From Archilochus colubris (taxonomy: Eukaryota; Chordata; Aves; Apodiformes; Trochilidae), in the NCBI GenBank assembly GCA_023079485.1, contig CM041084.1:131452792-131516791 (forward strand): a stretch of DNA of 64,000 nt, written 5' to 3'. Within the stretch, counting starts at the first letter, position 1. Every line of letters begins with the position of its first letter. The position numbers and the translations under genes are program-made. Positions 22,101 to 35,719 of this stretch are shown here, piece after piece. The notes under the pieces were generated by a model that did no database searches, was not told where the DNA came from, and was given only the letters and a program-made list of their open reading frames with translations.

Positions 22101-25100
22101 TTTCACATAAATTCATAGTAAAAAAGTTTTAATAAAAGATTCCTAGGTATCTTTTGCTGTACATGTTACTTAGTGATTGGAAAGTTTCTGAAAATTACTT
22201 AGGGGATGTTTTTTAGTTACATCTTAATGTTTGCTATTGAATGCAAGTACTTAGAGGAGTTTGTACCTCTGCAAATTAGTTCTACAAATGACCCAGTTGC
22301 AGGTAGTACTGAACACTGCTATGAAGTATTGAGTGCTTCCAGCTGCTAATGATGCCAGTGGAAACAGCAGTTGTTTTTCATGCCAAGTTTCACATAGCTG
22401 TGGGTATTTTTGCTTATTTGCAGGTTGAAATCAGAACCAAACCTGTCAGTCATCAGTATCTGGGGAATTCCTGTCCCCTGGAGTCAGGAAGCACAATTAG
22501 GCTTGCTGGAAACACAGTGGGGCCTCCCAGCTTCAGAGCTTTTCAAAGGAAAGTTCAAATGTTCTCACGTTTCTAAACTCATACGTCCTTTCAGTAGCAT
22601 TCCTGTTTAGCTGGAGCTATGAACCAGACCTGTGTTTGTCTTGGGAAGATTTTATCCTCTCTTACATTTTTAAATTTTGACATAATTGTGGTGGTTGCTT
22701 GTATTACATGGTTTAGAGTGTGAGGGTGAGTAAAATATTTTCATTTTTACCTCGCTTTATTTCTTTCATAAGGAATAGTTGGCATATTTGGTCAACTGAT
22801 AATAATGAAGTTCTCATGTCTCAATTGAAGATGTGTGGAGTGGCAGCAAGGCTAGAGGAAAGAAGTGCCTATTCATCCTCCTTATTTAAGGCAGGAAAGG
22901 ACTACACAGATTGAGAAAGTCTGACTATAAGATGCAGAATTCTGCCTTGTATACCTGGAGAAGACATGTTCTATAAGACAGTTTGGCCAAGTGCAGAATA
23001 TTGTGATGTGGTTGTAGTCCTCACTGTAGTTCTGGTTTTAGAGATTTCAGGATGACAATACAGATGGCCAAAAATCTCAAGGAAGTTCCAAAGGGAGCAT
23101 AGTCCACACAACATATCATGACCTCAGTCAAGTCTTCTATTGTACAGATGAATGGATCTTTTTAATTTGTCGGTGTAATAATTCCCATTTACTTTTACAA
23201 GTGAATTAATGTGTGGTTTTCTGTGATCATAGTGGAAGTAATATGAATTATACAGAAGAAGGAAATTCACTTATGTCTTCCTGAAGATGTTTTACTGATT
23301 ATGTTCTCTATATAGAGAAAGTTGAAGCAAATTCATAGTGATGTCGCTCCTGGAGTATCTTGGACTCAGAACAAACATAGACAGATGGTACCAGGGTGAG
23401 CTGATCAGAAGCCTGGGGTGAGGATGAGTACTACTGGCTACAAAGTCTCATCTATGAATAACATTAACAGCCGGTGAAGATTGTCACAGAGCAAAAAAGG
23501 AAAAAAAAAGCAGTCTCATGGAAACAAAAATTGAGTTTTTATTGTGGCCTGTTGGGAATTGTGGTCTGTCACAAACGTGATTCAATTGTTCCAAAATTTG
23601 AAAACTTGTCAGTACTTCCCATTCTTCATTTTACCTTTTTCTCATCCTTTAGGAAGCTTTAGATCCACTTATATATTCCCTGCTTCCACAGCTGATTTCT
23701 AATGACAATTTTATTTTAGGAAAGGGAAGTTCTTGACTCAATGCTAGGGTATTCAGCAGAGAGAACTTGTGTTCTGTCAACAGGAACACAGTCAGACTTC
23801 TCATCTCAGGTGTACTTTGTCCATTGATACATTCTGTCCAAACAGTTTTGGAATTGTTGTTTTGCTCCTAGTACTTAACTGGGAGATGGGGAGTTCACAT
23901 GTTCAATTATTTCTAGTGCAGTGTTTACCAACAGGGAGAAAAACACTAAAATTTGTATGACAAGTCTGATTGAATGATAAAAGTCTGATTAACAGGTGAC
24001 TTCAGAAAAAGTAAAATATTGTCTATTTCAACATTAAATATGTATTTAAGGGAACAAAGGTGTTCCAGACATGTTTCATTATAGGTAGTGAGGGCACTGC
24101 ATTCTAATACTGGGATCACACCTTTATCTCTTCTGGTCATTTCCTGTTATGTCCTAGACATTGTCTTTTCCTCTCTTTTGACTTTACCTTTAGAGGCCAT
24201 GGAAATATGCATATATATAATAAACTTCTTTTTTGTGTGTTCATATTTGAAGAAAGATCCTACTTCCAGTGCTGGAAACCTAATGTTACAAAGATGAGAT
24301 TAGTGACATTAGCAGGAAGAAAAAGTAGAAATTTATCAGTACTGATGTCATGCCTTTTTTGAACAGTAATGTCTGGTCAATCCTGGATACAAAAGACTTA
24401 ACTAAATTAAGAGTGGCAATTGATTTTGGACTTCTGGGTTTATTTTCTTGAAGTGGTATTAACCATATTCTGCAGTAGGATTGACAACAGGTATTTCTCT
24501 CTCCAAATTGCATTCTACAATGTCTTTAATTTAGTATAGCAGATTTGTTGAAGGGCCATGACAATTGGGATTATGAACACCAGAACACTATCAGCAGGCC
24601 TGTTAGTGGGCTGCTATTGTTTTCTTGCAACCTCAATTTATACCCAATAGTCCTGATCTCTTAATAGTTAAATAATAAGCTTTAATTGAGAGGTTGAAGG
24701 ATATTAACACAGGATCTAGTTCTGATCTTTTAATTTGACAGTTACTTTTTTTTTTCTTTTTTTTGAGTGGGTGGTTTTGCATAACATAATTTGGAAAACT
24801 TGAGCATTATCTCAGAAATACTATTAGATAAGATACTATTTATACAGGTTTATAGGTATAAATCTCTTACATTTTAAAATATTATGAAATACTCTTTATC
24901 TAAAATGGAGAAATACTTCTACAACCTAAATTAGCATTACCTTTTACTTCTGAGAAGTAAATTTTGAGTTCAGTGCACTTTTTGAGTAAAAGAAAGGTGT
25001 AGAGGCACAGGTTTAGATATAATTACTATGGGGACAATTTTTACACACCTTGTACATGTACTTATGAAAAATGTTTTCCGTAGGTGAGACCATCTCTCTC

Positions 25101-26198
25101 CCTTTGAGATTTTTCCTCATAAAAAAATCTTAATTTGAGTTTCCATTTCAAGAACCATTATTCCATTTGTTTCTAGAAGATTTTACAGTAACATCATGAA
25201 AATAATCTGTGGTTTGATCCTACTTCTAGTTCCTTTAAAAATATGAACAGTATGGAAAATTACAGTCTTTTGAGAACTGGGAAACTGTCAAGAGCTTCTC
25301 CCCCTCTGTGCTACTGGTAATAGGGCTCTACGGAAAGTAGTTTTTTGCAGATACAATCAAAACCCAGATGCACCAGAACTAATTACTACATGCAGTTCTG
25401 GTGGTGGTAATTCAGCATCAAGTACGTTGCTGAGATAACCAGAAGTGAAGCAGAATGGAGATGTGGTTATGGTAGCTTTCCTCTCATTACTCACATTTAT
25501 TTCCCATTAGTTAAGGAAAATTATCAAGATAGGAACAATCCTGCCAGAGAGGTAAAAAGATAGGGGCTCCTTAATTATTGAAAGTGCTCATGAATGTTGT
25601 AAACAATGTGGAATGAACTCTCTCTAATCATGAGACTGTAATGTCAGGAGGTGTTACATTTCGGAGCCAAGACAGTCTGACCTATTATTGAGCAGGTATT
25701 TTTTTCAGCTGCAGGTGGAACTCTCTACTGAAAAATAATTTTGCCTTTCATAATCTGGATAAAGAAGTTTGACACAGGGCCTTATTTATTTTGGGCATTT
25801 CTGAACCTGTAGGCATGAAGTTAATGGCTTCTTTTTGTAAGACAACTGATGATGCAAATAAAGTAACCCGAGTGACTGTGAGAAATATTATCTCTGCTGG
25901 AGATGCCCTTTAGAAATGTAATAATGTTGCAATATGCTTAATTGCTGATGACTGAATTAGCCTCTTTTTAAGGTACATTTGGTGTATACTGAATACCTTT
26001 AAAAGGCAGTATATGTAGTATATGCTTTAAAATGTAATTTAGCATACAGTAAATAAAACTATGAATTATGAGTATTTTGAAGCAAAAAGTAAGATTAACT
26101 GTTAACCTTTTTTGTATGTGAATTATTTGAATAAAACAGTGATTGGTATACTTTCTAATAACGAACTTTTTTGAAAAATCAAGGTGTAGTTATAAAAA

Positions 26199-26212
26199 TA
26201 TATATATATATA
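26199..26212. repeat. Short TA microsatellite
   Basis: Seven TA units following TATAAAAA. Confidence 0.9.
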
Positions 26213-26590
26213 GGTGTGGCCCAGATTTCTTAAAATCTATATTTATTTGAATTCCTAACACAAACAATATCCTAACAGGACCACAAAACATGTTGGAACA
26301 GCCAACACAGTATTATATTTCTAATGTTTTTAGACTAATATAGTATTTCTGTTACAAAACATTTTTAGTGAGTGAATCAGAAAAAACATTTAAGATCAAC
26401 ATTGTTTTAGAACATAGACATTAGAATGGCAGGATATAAATAGACTGTAAAAGGAAATTTTTCTGAGAGCCAAATGTATTCCTCAGTGATTTCAATTTCA
26501 GGTGAGAATTTTTGTGTAGAAGATGACAGTCTGTGTGTGCCTGTGTCAACTGTGCATGAAAAATATCCAAATAGGAGCCTTAATTTTTGC

Positions 26591-27101
26591 ATAGAGTCAT
26601 AGAACGGTTTGAGTTAGAAGGAACTTTTAAAGATCATTTAGTTCCACCCCCTTGCATGGTGTTGGACACCTCCCACTGGACCAGGCTGCTCAAAGCCCCA
26701 TCCAACCTGGCCTTCAACACTTTCAGAGATGGGGCATCCACAGTCTCCATGGGCAACCTGTTCCAGTGTCTCACCACTCTCATAGGAAAGAATATCTTTC
26801 CAATGGCTAACCTAAATCTACCCTCATCCAGTTTAAAACCCTTACCCCTTGTCCTGTCACTGTATAGCCTTGTAAAAAGTCCCTCCCCAGCTTTCCTGTA
26901 GGATCCCTTCAGGTACTGAAGAGCTGCTCTAAGGTCTCCTTGGAGCTGTCTCTTCTCTAGGCTCCAAACATCCCCACTCTCCCAGCCTGTCCTGACAGGA
27001 CAGGTGCTCCAGCCCTCTGATAATCTTTGGATGATCATCCTCTGGACTTACTCAAAGAGTTTTATGTCCTTCTTGAGTTTGGGGCTCCAGAACTCAGCAC
27101 A
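26591..27101 (-). mobile_element. CR1 LINE 3' fragment
   Basis: On the minus strand it encodes a broken RT C-terminus (QYLKGSYRKAGEGLF, then [12 protein letters not shown], then GALSSLVQWEVS) followed by the 3' end. The tail at 26591 reads GACTCTAT in the minus direction. About 510 bp, 5'-truncated. The 134-residue minus-strand frame at 26634-27038 is the RT remnant, not a host gene. Confidence 0.92.
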
Positions 27102-27874
27102 AATATGTCCATAATTGATTAACATAAAGTTCATAACATAGCAAGGGTGCTGCAGTAAGTGCAAAGTAATCCTTATGCTAGTTTATGAACTGGTTTTCTG
27201 TTACAAAATAAATCATGCGACGTTATTTCCCTTCTGTTTAGCAATGAGCTCTGATTCTTCTTTCTGCCTTTTAACCTGGGAGTCTGTTGTGGCTAATTGA
27301 CTTAAAAGTCTAAGAATTTTTGTTTCTAGATGGGGTTTTGCAATACCTAGACTACTGTAAGTGATGATAGTGGAGAGTTTCATGATTCAAGATTTATATG
27401 ATGCTACATTTGATGTGCCTATTTTACAGCAATAATATATACTGCAGACTCTTTCATAGAAAGTGAGGACTTATGCTGTTAATCAGCAATATAAGACTGA
27501 ATGATAAAAGCTTGACTCTGCTTCTAAGCACAGTTTCTGAAAACTGCACTACCAACTGTTCAAACAGCTTAGTACCAGCAGTACATAATGTTGTTATGCT
27601 ATGACTATAGCTGAAGTCTCAAATAGTCTCACCTATCATAATGTGTCTGTGTCTGATTGTGTTCTATTTAGTGTTCAATAAAGTCTGAGATCATTATCTT
27701 TACCCATAGATGTGACAATTCCAAAAGTTCCCTTCTGTCACTATGACTTACTTTTCAAAACTCTTGAGGCAATTGTTCTTACCCACCAGAATTCACAGAA
27801 ATCATTCAACTTGAAAGTATCTGGATGTATGAGGCACACAGAGTGACTGCTTACATCTTGTTTCGTAACAACTT

Positions 27875-27888
27875 AAAAAAAAAAAAAA
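27875..27888. repeat. A tract (14)
   Basis: A run of 14 A. The sequence upstream was not recognised as a retrotransposed copy of anything. Confidence 0.9.
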
Positions 27889-30800
27889 GCTGACAATAAT
27901 TAACTATCATTTTAAATCTTTAATCATGTAATTTCTTACAATGACTTGGACCAAATATAAATTATATGATAGCACAGCCCATCTTTAAGATTCCTATTCC
28001 TTTGCTCTCCCACATACACTTCCTGGCAGCCTACTTTTACTGGAAGTTCAACTACTTGCTCCTGCTCTTCATTGTCAGCTGAGGATTAGTACTTACAGTT
28101 TCAGCACTTTACCAAATCAGCTCCCTTGGGACAGAAGGGATTGCAAACACAGTGACAAGACATGGAACTGGAGATAAAATATTTTTAGTTGTGGGAGTGC
28201 AGTTGTGGAATGAACTTGGAGAGTTTCCCTGGAGAGTTAGGCACTGGAAGATGCCGTTTTTCAATTGTAGTTGTCATGGTTAATCTTTGAATGAGATCTA
28301 AAATTATCTGGGAAGTGTTGGCCATGTCAAAAGGGTAAAGAGCAGAAGGAAAACTACCAGTATTGTGTATAACAGTATGGATTTAATTTACCTGCTTGAT
28401 GCTTACACATTTACAAAGGGACTCCGCTGAGAATTCCAGTATATGTGGAGAAGGTACAGAATCAGGTGGCAAAATATATTAGAAAATTTAGCTAAGAATG
28501 TTTATTTTAGAAACAACTGAGAAAAACATGATAGGGATCTATAGACTCAAAATGGTTTGAAGAAGGTCTTTTACGTTTTGTGGTTTTTTTTTTTTAATTA
28601 TGCAGGAGCAGCTAATAAGAGTGAGGAAATAATACCCTAGCATAATCACCAAAATATTTGTATGAAAGTTGAAGAAACTTCTTTTGTAAGTTAGTATTTT
28701 AAGTAAGATTCAGCAATGGATAATTAGAACCTTCTCATATACACTGAAAGAAAACACAGAAGGGTATGAAGATATTAAAAGTTGTAAAGTAATTTACATC
28801 TGGAGTTATGAAGGAACCTGCCTTGTTTCTAGGCACCTGATCTCATAACTCAGTTATGGAGAATATGGAGAAATTAGGTATCTTTGACTGAATGATTGGG
28901 TCATTGTTAAACTGCTGGAGTAATGTGGAATTCCCTTTATTTTTAAATGCCACTCTTGATTATTAAAACTAGAAAAAAATGTTAAAAAAATTCTTGATTA
29001 ATTGAATTTACTGTATTTTGCCTGTTAATCCTTAATTGGGACTTCAGAGCTTTTTGCATATTACAGATTGTTAAAAGTAAGATAAACCATTCTGTTAAAG
29101 ATTAATTTTAACAAACAAGAAGAAACATGTAGTCACAAGGTACCACTTCCCAGTTTAGGCTTGCAAGTAGCTTGAACTACTGAAGAAAAAGGTAGAAGCA
29201 AGTACCTGTTCTGAGGAAAACTGGATGTAAGAGGTACAGCCAGGAGTTGCCTACTTCTTTTTTGTTTATATACATATTGTCTAGCTTTATATCATTAAAA
29301 TCACACAAATATGCTATCATTATTTGGGTCAGCCTTTAACTGGCCATATGCTCATCTCCATGTTCACTTTTTCTTGTACCCTTGCACAGGACTGTTGTAT
29401 TTAGCTGTTGTTCACTCCTACCTTTTCAGTAAAAAGCATTCACCGCTCCTAGTAAACAAAGTTAATAAACAAAGGCTGCTGTTTTATTAAATCCTGAGCT
29501 TTATAAACAGAAGAAAATAGACTGGTAAGGTAATCCTGCCAGCTTGTTAGACTTCTTGTCTTGATGGTTGATCCATTGATTCATTCACAGAGTCATATCC
29601 TACTCAGTTATTAAAACTGAGAGTTGTTTTCCCCCATCCTTTCTTGTCCTTTTTCACTGAGTTTCTGACCATACTAAAAGAAACTAGATTCAGTGCTGAG
29701 ACTTCATCTGTAGTTACAAACATACTTGGAGTCATAACATTAATTAGTTCATTCATTATGACATAAGGATGAGTGCAAAGAGAAGAATATTTGCTATTTT
29801 GTGAGGGAGGTGTCAAATAAACTGAGAATAAAATGTGGTGAAGTGTCAACAGGAAGGCTTTGCAGGAAGCCCTGTAGATGGGGAAAAGGGAGAATGGAGT
29901 CAGGCAGCTTGAAGACCTCATCTTGGCCACAGGTTTTAGTTCTAAGAGTGGTTTGTGGGAGTTCCCATCGGCAGAGAATTTTTCATTCCATTCACCAGTG
30001 TGAGGCAAATGTTGTTGGGGCAGAACAGGACATCTTTACCTTGCTCCCTTCCATAGCAAGGAGACTGAATCAGAGACCTGAGTTTTTGCTGATTAGTTTT
30101 ACTGTAGTTGTCTTTTCCCAGCTGAGTTACAGGTGAGCTGCAGCACTGCTATAAACAGAGGGCAAGGTCATTTACCAGCCACAGTTTTTATTCTCACAGC
30201 TCTTTTTCCTTCAGCATTTCAGACACAGTCAGTGTAATGCACTTACAGTGTATCTACTCACTTAGAATAAAAGTATATGTGTTTTACAGTAGTGTCTTCA
30301 GTGAAATTACTGGAAACAATGTCCTATACATGTGACTTGCAGTAACTTGTATTAACAGGGTCTGTCTTTTTAACCTAGCATTTATATTTTGGCCACCTTG
30401 AGTTTTTCTTGTGAATTCAGTAAGACAGTTGTACTGATAATGAAATACATCTGTGACTGAGAGACAGGCAGTATTTTTCTTAGAGTGAATGAGGTAGTTT
30501 CTTTTTTAAGTAAGTAAATCTGTGTTTAGGGCCTCCTTATTCTTTGACCACTATATTTTATAGGCTTTTTAAAAATGTTCTGCACTTTACATTTTATAGC
30601 TGCTTCTTTGTTCCTATTTCAAGTTAACAAATGTAACAATAATTAAAGTACATGTTCCTTAATGAGTTAGAGAATGGGAAACATGAAAATCATATTTTTT
30701 TTCTTCCAATTAGCTCTATCTGTAAAGCAACTCAAAAAGGAAATAGATGAAAGCTAAAAATTCCAGAGGTTTATTTCTGCTGTCAATTTCAGAAGGATTT

Positions 30801-31269
30801 ATTCTATGTTTAGGAAAAAACCTATGGTGACATATCTTAGTATTTGACGCTGCTGAATGTGGCTGTTATTGTAATTATATGGCTTATATTTAACCTCCTT
30901 GTTCTAAAAGAAAATAATAACAAGAAAAAACCTCTGTGCTTTTGTTTTAGAGTTGGGAAAAAAATGCATTTCCTGCCTGAAAAAAGCATGGAGTGCATTT
31001 TTCTCTACATTCTTCACTTGAAAACATTAAAAAAAATCAGATTATTTCTTCAAAGTGCAAAAACTCCCATAGGGAAGACTATGTGCAGTATTAAGATAAG
31101 TATAGGAGTTACTGTAACTGCACAGATTGTGGAACACTGGGATTCAGGGAAGGTGGGAGCTAAAATCTTGGTCTCTCATACGCTGAGCATTTGTAACAAT
31201 ACAAAACAATAGGACCCAGGACCTATTGTTTTATGCTGGGGTGGAGACCAGAGACCCAGAACCTGTTGC

Positions 31270-31450
31270 TGGCAGACCACAATCTGAACACAATATTCCA
31301 GGTGCAGCCTTGCCAGTCTCAACTAAACAGGAAAAATAACTTCCTTTTATCTGTTGCTCATATTCTTGCTTATGTAGCCCCATATGTAATTTGTCCAATT
31401 TGACAGCAGACACACCACTGCTCACAGCCATTTTCCAGGGTTTCTTACTG
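31270..31450 (-). mobile_element. Diverged CR1 fragment (RT region)
   Basis: The plus-strand text AATATTCCAGGTGCAGCCTT, followed by a decayed stretch ending near TGCTCACAGCC, parallels the reverse complement of the CR1 region around RPHLEYC and upstream. It lacks a 3' end. Similarity is weak outside the first 50 bp, so the borders are approximate. Confidence 0.5.
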
Positions 31451-32679
31451 GCAGAGGTGATATTCAGGCAGGTGTTTCCTAACCTCTGTCAGCACATGGG
31501 GTTATACGTGTAAGAACAGCATCCATTCAGAAGTGAAGTGGGTGAACTGGGTGACAGGTGAGCCAGCATTACAGTAGAAGTAGGAAATATTCAGTGCTTA
31601 AAACAGTACAGGCAAGAACAGTGGATGTTGCCAGTCATTGCCACGAGGCAAAAAAATCATTGAATGAAAGGAGTTGGGAGCAAAAGGGAACAAACTCTTT
31701 TTGAAGCCTGGATTCCTGCCACATTCATGCTGTGTGCCTGGGAATAGGAAGTGAGGCAGGGGCTTAACTAAGTCATAAGAGTTTGAGAGGAGTGTAACCA
31801 GGAAATGAGGAGTGGCAGCTACACTTACATCTGGCCTCAACACCCTGCACACTTCCAAGCACATACTTATTGCTGCATTTTCTTGTATAGTGTAGTTTCT
31901 GCCTTAAATCCTTCTGGGCTAGAGGTTAAAAAAATATTCTTAATCTGTGAAATAGATCAGAAAGATTTTAATGGTATTCCTGAAATGAATGCTATATATT
32001 TTGTGTCAAGTATGTGTATTTATCTCAAGTGGTTCTGCTTGGCAGGTAGAATACATATTGTGTGTAATTTATTAACAGATTTTTGTCTTTTGCCACTGAT
32101 TTTTTTTTCCTGGCAGCTATCAATAGATGTAATATTCATCTTGTAACCTTAAAAAACCCCAAAAACCAAAAAATAAAAAGCCATATAACAATGAACTATT
32201 TTGGCAGATTATAAATTTGCTGCTAGAGCAAGGATTTTAGGAAACTACTTTGTATAACCTTGAAAAGTTTATACTTTGAGGCAGAAGCTGTGACCTTTAC
32301 ACAGACCCTTGTGCCCAAGAGGAAAAAAAAATTATTTCAGTACATGGGGCTTAAGAACTGGCAAAAGGCTTGTGCTTTTTATGCATCAGTGAGACTGGTA
32401 AGCAAATAATCATGCACACAAAGGCAGTAGATTATAAGGAAGCCACAAAACTGAATGTAACCTAAAATAAACTTGAAGTTCAGCATAGATAATACGCTTT
32501 AAATGAAGAATGCAATGTTTGGCAAAATTAAAAGGCAAGCAAGGTCTCAGAGATTACACGTGTTATTGATGGAAATGGGCCAGACTGCCAACTACCAATT
32601 ATATACTATTGTCAGTGTAAACCATTGAAATGTGCCAGTTTTCCAGACTTCCAGATTCTGCTCTCAACTTAATTCAGCC

Positions 32680-33160
32680 CTTTCTAATTACTAATTGGCA
32701 TCCTGACCCATTCAACAAACAACAGTCAACAGTGGAGTCATCTTGAACCAGTGAGAAGGCAGAGGAAGTCCCTTGCCCTGAATCCACAAATACTTGTGGA
32801 TTGTGACAACCCTCACGTTGTTCCCTTGGAGGCCATAGACATGAATCCTTTCAGGGCTCTGCTAAAGGCTGCAAGGTTCTGCAAACATGTAAGAAAGCAA
32901 GAGAAAACCATGTAACTTCTATGTCCTGAGGCAACGTGTGGACTCAGAATTGAACACCAGTGACAGGAGCAGGTAGATTAGAAAAATGACTGAGAAGCAC
33001 CATGAAATAACCTTGCTTGCCTCCTTTCTGGGAAAGGGTCACTGGCAGCTGAGGGCTTCAGGCAGCATTTTTGTACACTGAGGAGTCATGCCTCCAGCAT
33101 CCTGTCTTGCCTGGTGGAGGGACAGACATGCTGTTTCATTCCTACAACTCTTCTATGATA
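32680..33160. other. Unclassified GC-richer intronic segment
   Basis: About 480 bp that are less AT-rich than their flanks, with words such as CAGAGGAAGTCCCTTGCCCT and GGGAAAGGGTCACTGGCAGC. No open frame of note, no CR1 match and no LTR border were seen. It could be an old unrecognised repeat or unique sequence. Confidence 0.3.
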
Positions 33161-34441
33161 TAATTTATATTCTTAGCGGTGTTTTTTCTGAAAAAACAAA
33201 GCAAGTTCCAACAATTCCTGCCATACATTTGGATATCTATGTTAAATAATATTGTTTGAGGCAATTTTTAACTGAATCAGTGTGGTAATGTTTGGTTTTT
33301 TAAGAGACTCAGACACTTCGGATCAAATATTTTTGCATCATTAATTTCTATCTGAAATATATAAACAATATATTTCTGTACTAAGGAAGTTGGTCTGCCA
33401 AATTTTTAGTGGGTTCTTTAATTGTTTATTCACCCCCCAGGTGATTATTCTTTGTTATCTTAGGCTTAATGTGTGTTTTTTAATAATTTTGTCTCAACAG
33501 TCTCTGGAAAGATAATTCAACAGGAAAATACATCTAGTTTTGGCTTAGCATTCCTTTTAATTCTTCATACAAAATGCTTAATTTTGGGGCTTTGCTTGTG
33601 TCTCTTCAGGGAGCTAAATAAAAGATTCATAATTTTTGGATTGCTGAAATTTATGGTCCTATTAGAAAAAATCAGGCAAGTTGAATTCTGTGCTAAGAAT
33701 TTAAAGTTCACTCTTAAGACCCCTTTAAGTCGCAAGGTAAAAACAAAAGAGAAGTAAAAGTACCTCTTGTTTTCTCTTTGTATTTGAATCTCTTACAGTA
33801 CACTGTATGACATCTTCCAGCTTTTTTTTAGCAACAAGAGGAGCTTAAAAATGATAACTTATTACAATTAAAATTAAATTCCCCATAACATAATTTATCT
33901 TTAGAAACAGGGTCTTTGAGAAAAAAACTGCTATCATAGAATGTCAAATGAGTGTTGGGTGAGACAGTTTGTCTATCAGATGTGGAGATGTGATTACTGT
34001 GGGTTAAGAAATATGAAAACAGTAGTAAGGGGTCATTACAGTTCTCTATGCACATGGATGATGACTATGAATGTGCTTCTAGTCCACTGTAAATGGAAGG
34101 ATTTTTTTCTTCTAGTATCAACCACTTTATTTAGTTCCATGGGTTCTTGGATCACCCCAGCCCATGTTTCCTACTGTTCTATTTGCAGCTAACAGCTGGT
34201 CACATCTTAAAGGAAAGCTACCTCTCTTTCTAACAGCTCGATTTTGTCCTGTATGTTATCAGTGTTAGGCTTCTTCCTAGAGTTTAGTTATAATGAAAAA
34301 TAAGTACTACTTCTGGACCATCATAATTACATATGTTTGCTTTACTACAGTATTTCTCTGTGATTTGTGTCTTGAAATTAGTGATTGCAAAGTATGTGGC
34401 TTTAAATAAAACAACTCTTAATGATCTCTTCTCTCCTGCAG

Positions 34442-34652
34442 AAAATTACATCAACAGTTTGAAATGTACAAGGAGCAAGTGAAGAAGATGGGTGAAGAAT
34501 CACAGCAGCAGCAGGAGCAGAAGGGTGATGCCCCAACCTGTGGTATCTGTCACAAAACAAAATTTGCTGATGGCTGTGGCCATAACTGTTCATATTGCCA
34601 AACTAAGTTCTGTGCACGCTGTGGAGGAAGAGTGTCTTTACGGTCAAATAAG
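34442..34652 (+). CDS. RIMS2: RIMS2 exon with Rab-binding helix and FYVE-like zinc finger (exon C)
   Basis: The exon follows a strong pyrimidine tract and acceptor (TCTTCTCTCCTGCAG) and ends at an AAG before GTATGG. Its first base completes Thr from exon B, then 70 codons follow. They begin with KLHQQFEMYKEQVKKMGEES, a Gln/Glu-rich stretch, then the zinc finger: CGIC, GCGHNCSYC, and FCARC followed by GGRVSLRSNK. Seven cysteines are present. The remaining CxxC pair of the RIM zinc finger should lie in the next exon, outside the window. In RIM proteins this finger sits between helices that bind GTP-Rab3 and also contacts the Munc13 C2A domain. The residues HNCSYCQ and the QQQQEQ run fit RIM2 rather than RIM1, which I recall having HLCSYCR. 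The exon is 211 nt, so skipping it would shift the frame. It starts in phase 2 and ends in phase 0, and it is probably constitutive. An open frame continues past the donor to 34691, but that part is intronic. Confidence 0.95.
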
Positions 34653-35719
34653 GTATGGAGTTACAAAAGGTTTGTAAGAACCTTCTCCTAAATTCAGTAT
34701 TCATTGCTTATGTATCCAAATCACACAGCTACTGAAACTGTGATTACTTAAGATAACTGTGTACTTAAGATTTCCTTTAAGGAGGTAATGATACCTACCT
34801 CAGGGTCTTTTAAGACACCAATATCAAATTGAAATATAATATCGAATAATTTCCATTTGCAGATACATATGTGATTATATCTTTTAAACTGATACATGAC
34901 ATATTTCTACAAACAGACTCATTAAATTATTCAACTGGAGGATTGAATCTTTGTCTTAGAGACAGGGATGTAAACCTAGTGATGTAGTGACAAAAGATTG
35001 ATATAGACTAAAAATGCAGCAGAACTGAGGTATCACAGAAAACAGTTCTGAGATCAGGTTATTCTACATTTTAGATCAAGCATCCACCTCTGATATATAT
35101 CTATCTTTCTCAGATTCTGACATATACATGTAGAATGTTCATGACAGTGCTCAGGAAATTTGTGCAAGTCTTTTTTGGAAAGACATATTCTGTAAATTAA
35201 TGCAATAATTTAATATTTATTAATATAATAATGTCTAGTCCAATTTAGTACAATAAATCTATTTTTTCTGCAATTTATTCATTGCCAATACCATGTAGTG
35301 TGCAAACATTATCTTAATCTTTGGGAAAGCTTTGAGACAACAGTTTCTTTGTCCAAGATTGGAAGGTAGGCTTAAATAATGTACTCAGGTTTTTGATTGA
35401 CCTAGTATTAAATAAACTGCTATTTTCTGATGATTAAAGTAACAGATTGTATGTAAACCTTTCACACTATCTTGTATCTGAAGGTAATCTTTGTCTTCCG
35501 TAAGTTCACATATATTTTTTTTTTAACAAACAAAATGTTGCCACTAATAAGAGATAATAATTTCTGTATTAATTTAATCTGATTATAAAAGGCAATCAGG
35601 GGAGATATTAGAGTCATTATGTCTATGTACTTAGAAATAAAGTGCATTAGGGGGAAAGCTTCATCTCCCAATGAAATGTTTTGATACAACATTTAGACTG
35701 TCCTCAGGACAAATCATGT

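Larger units (their letters stand above)
14633..34441 (+). other. RIMS2: RIMS2 intron of 19.8 kb between exons B and C
   Basis: The intron starts with GTAAGTAAG and ends with CTCTCCTGCAG. It holds CR1 pieces (about 16090-16690, 17233-17593, 18411-19300, 26591-27101, 31270-31450), an LTR-like fragment near 20424-20511, T- and A-rich tracts and small tandem repeats. The open frames in it are either parts of CR1 reverse transcriptase or short chance frames. I found no additional RIMS2 exon, but a very short exon could be missed by eye. Confidence 0.75.

Noticed and set aside
29604..30008. 134-residue minus-strand open frame
   Set aside because: No recognisable domain, an overlapping open frame on the other strand, and no splice context. 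Treated as chance.
34442..34652. Assignment of the zinc-finger exon to RIMS1
   Set aside because: The Gln-rich stretch, HNCSYCQ and the upstream exon peptides (PQPTQW, NEKEPQT) fit RIM2. RIM1 differs at these positions as I recall it.
34653..34691. Continuation of the zinc-finger open frame past position 34652
   Set aside because: It diverges from the RIM family after SLRSNK exactly at a GTATGG donor, so it is read-through into the intron.
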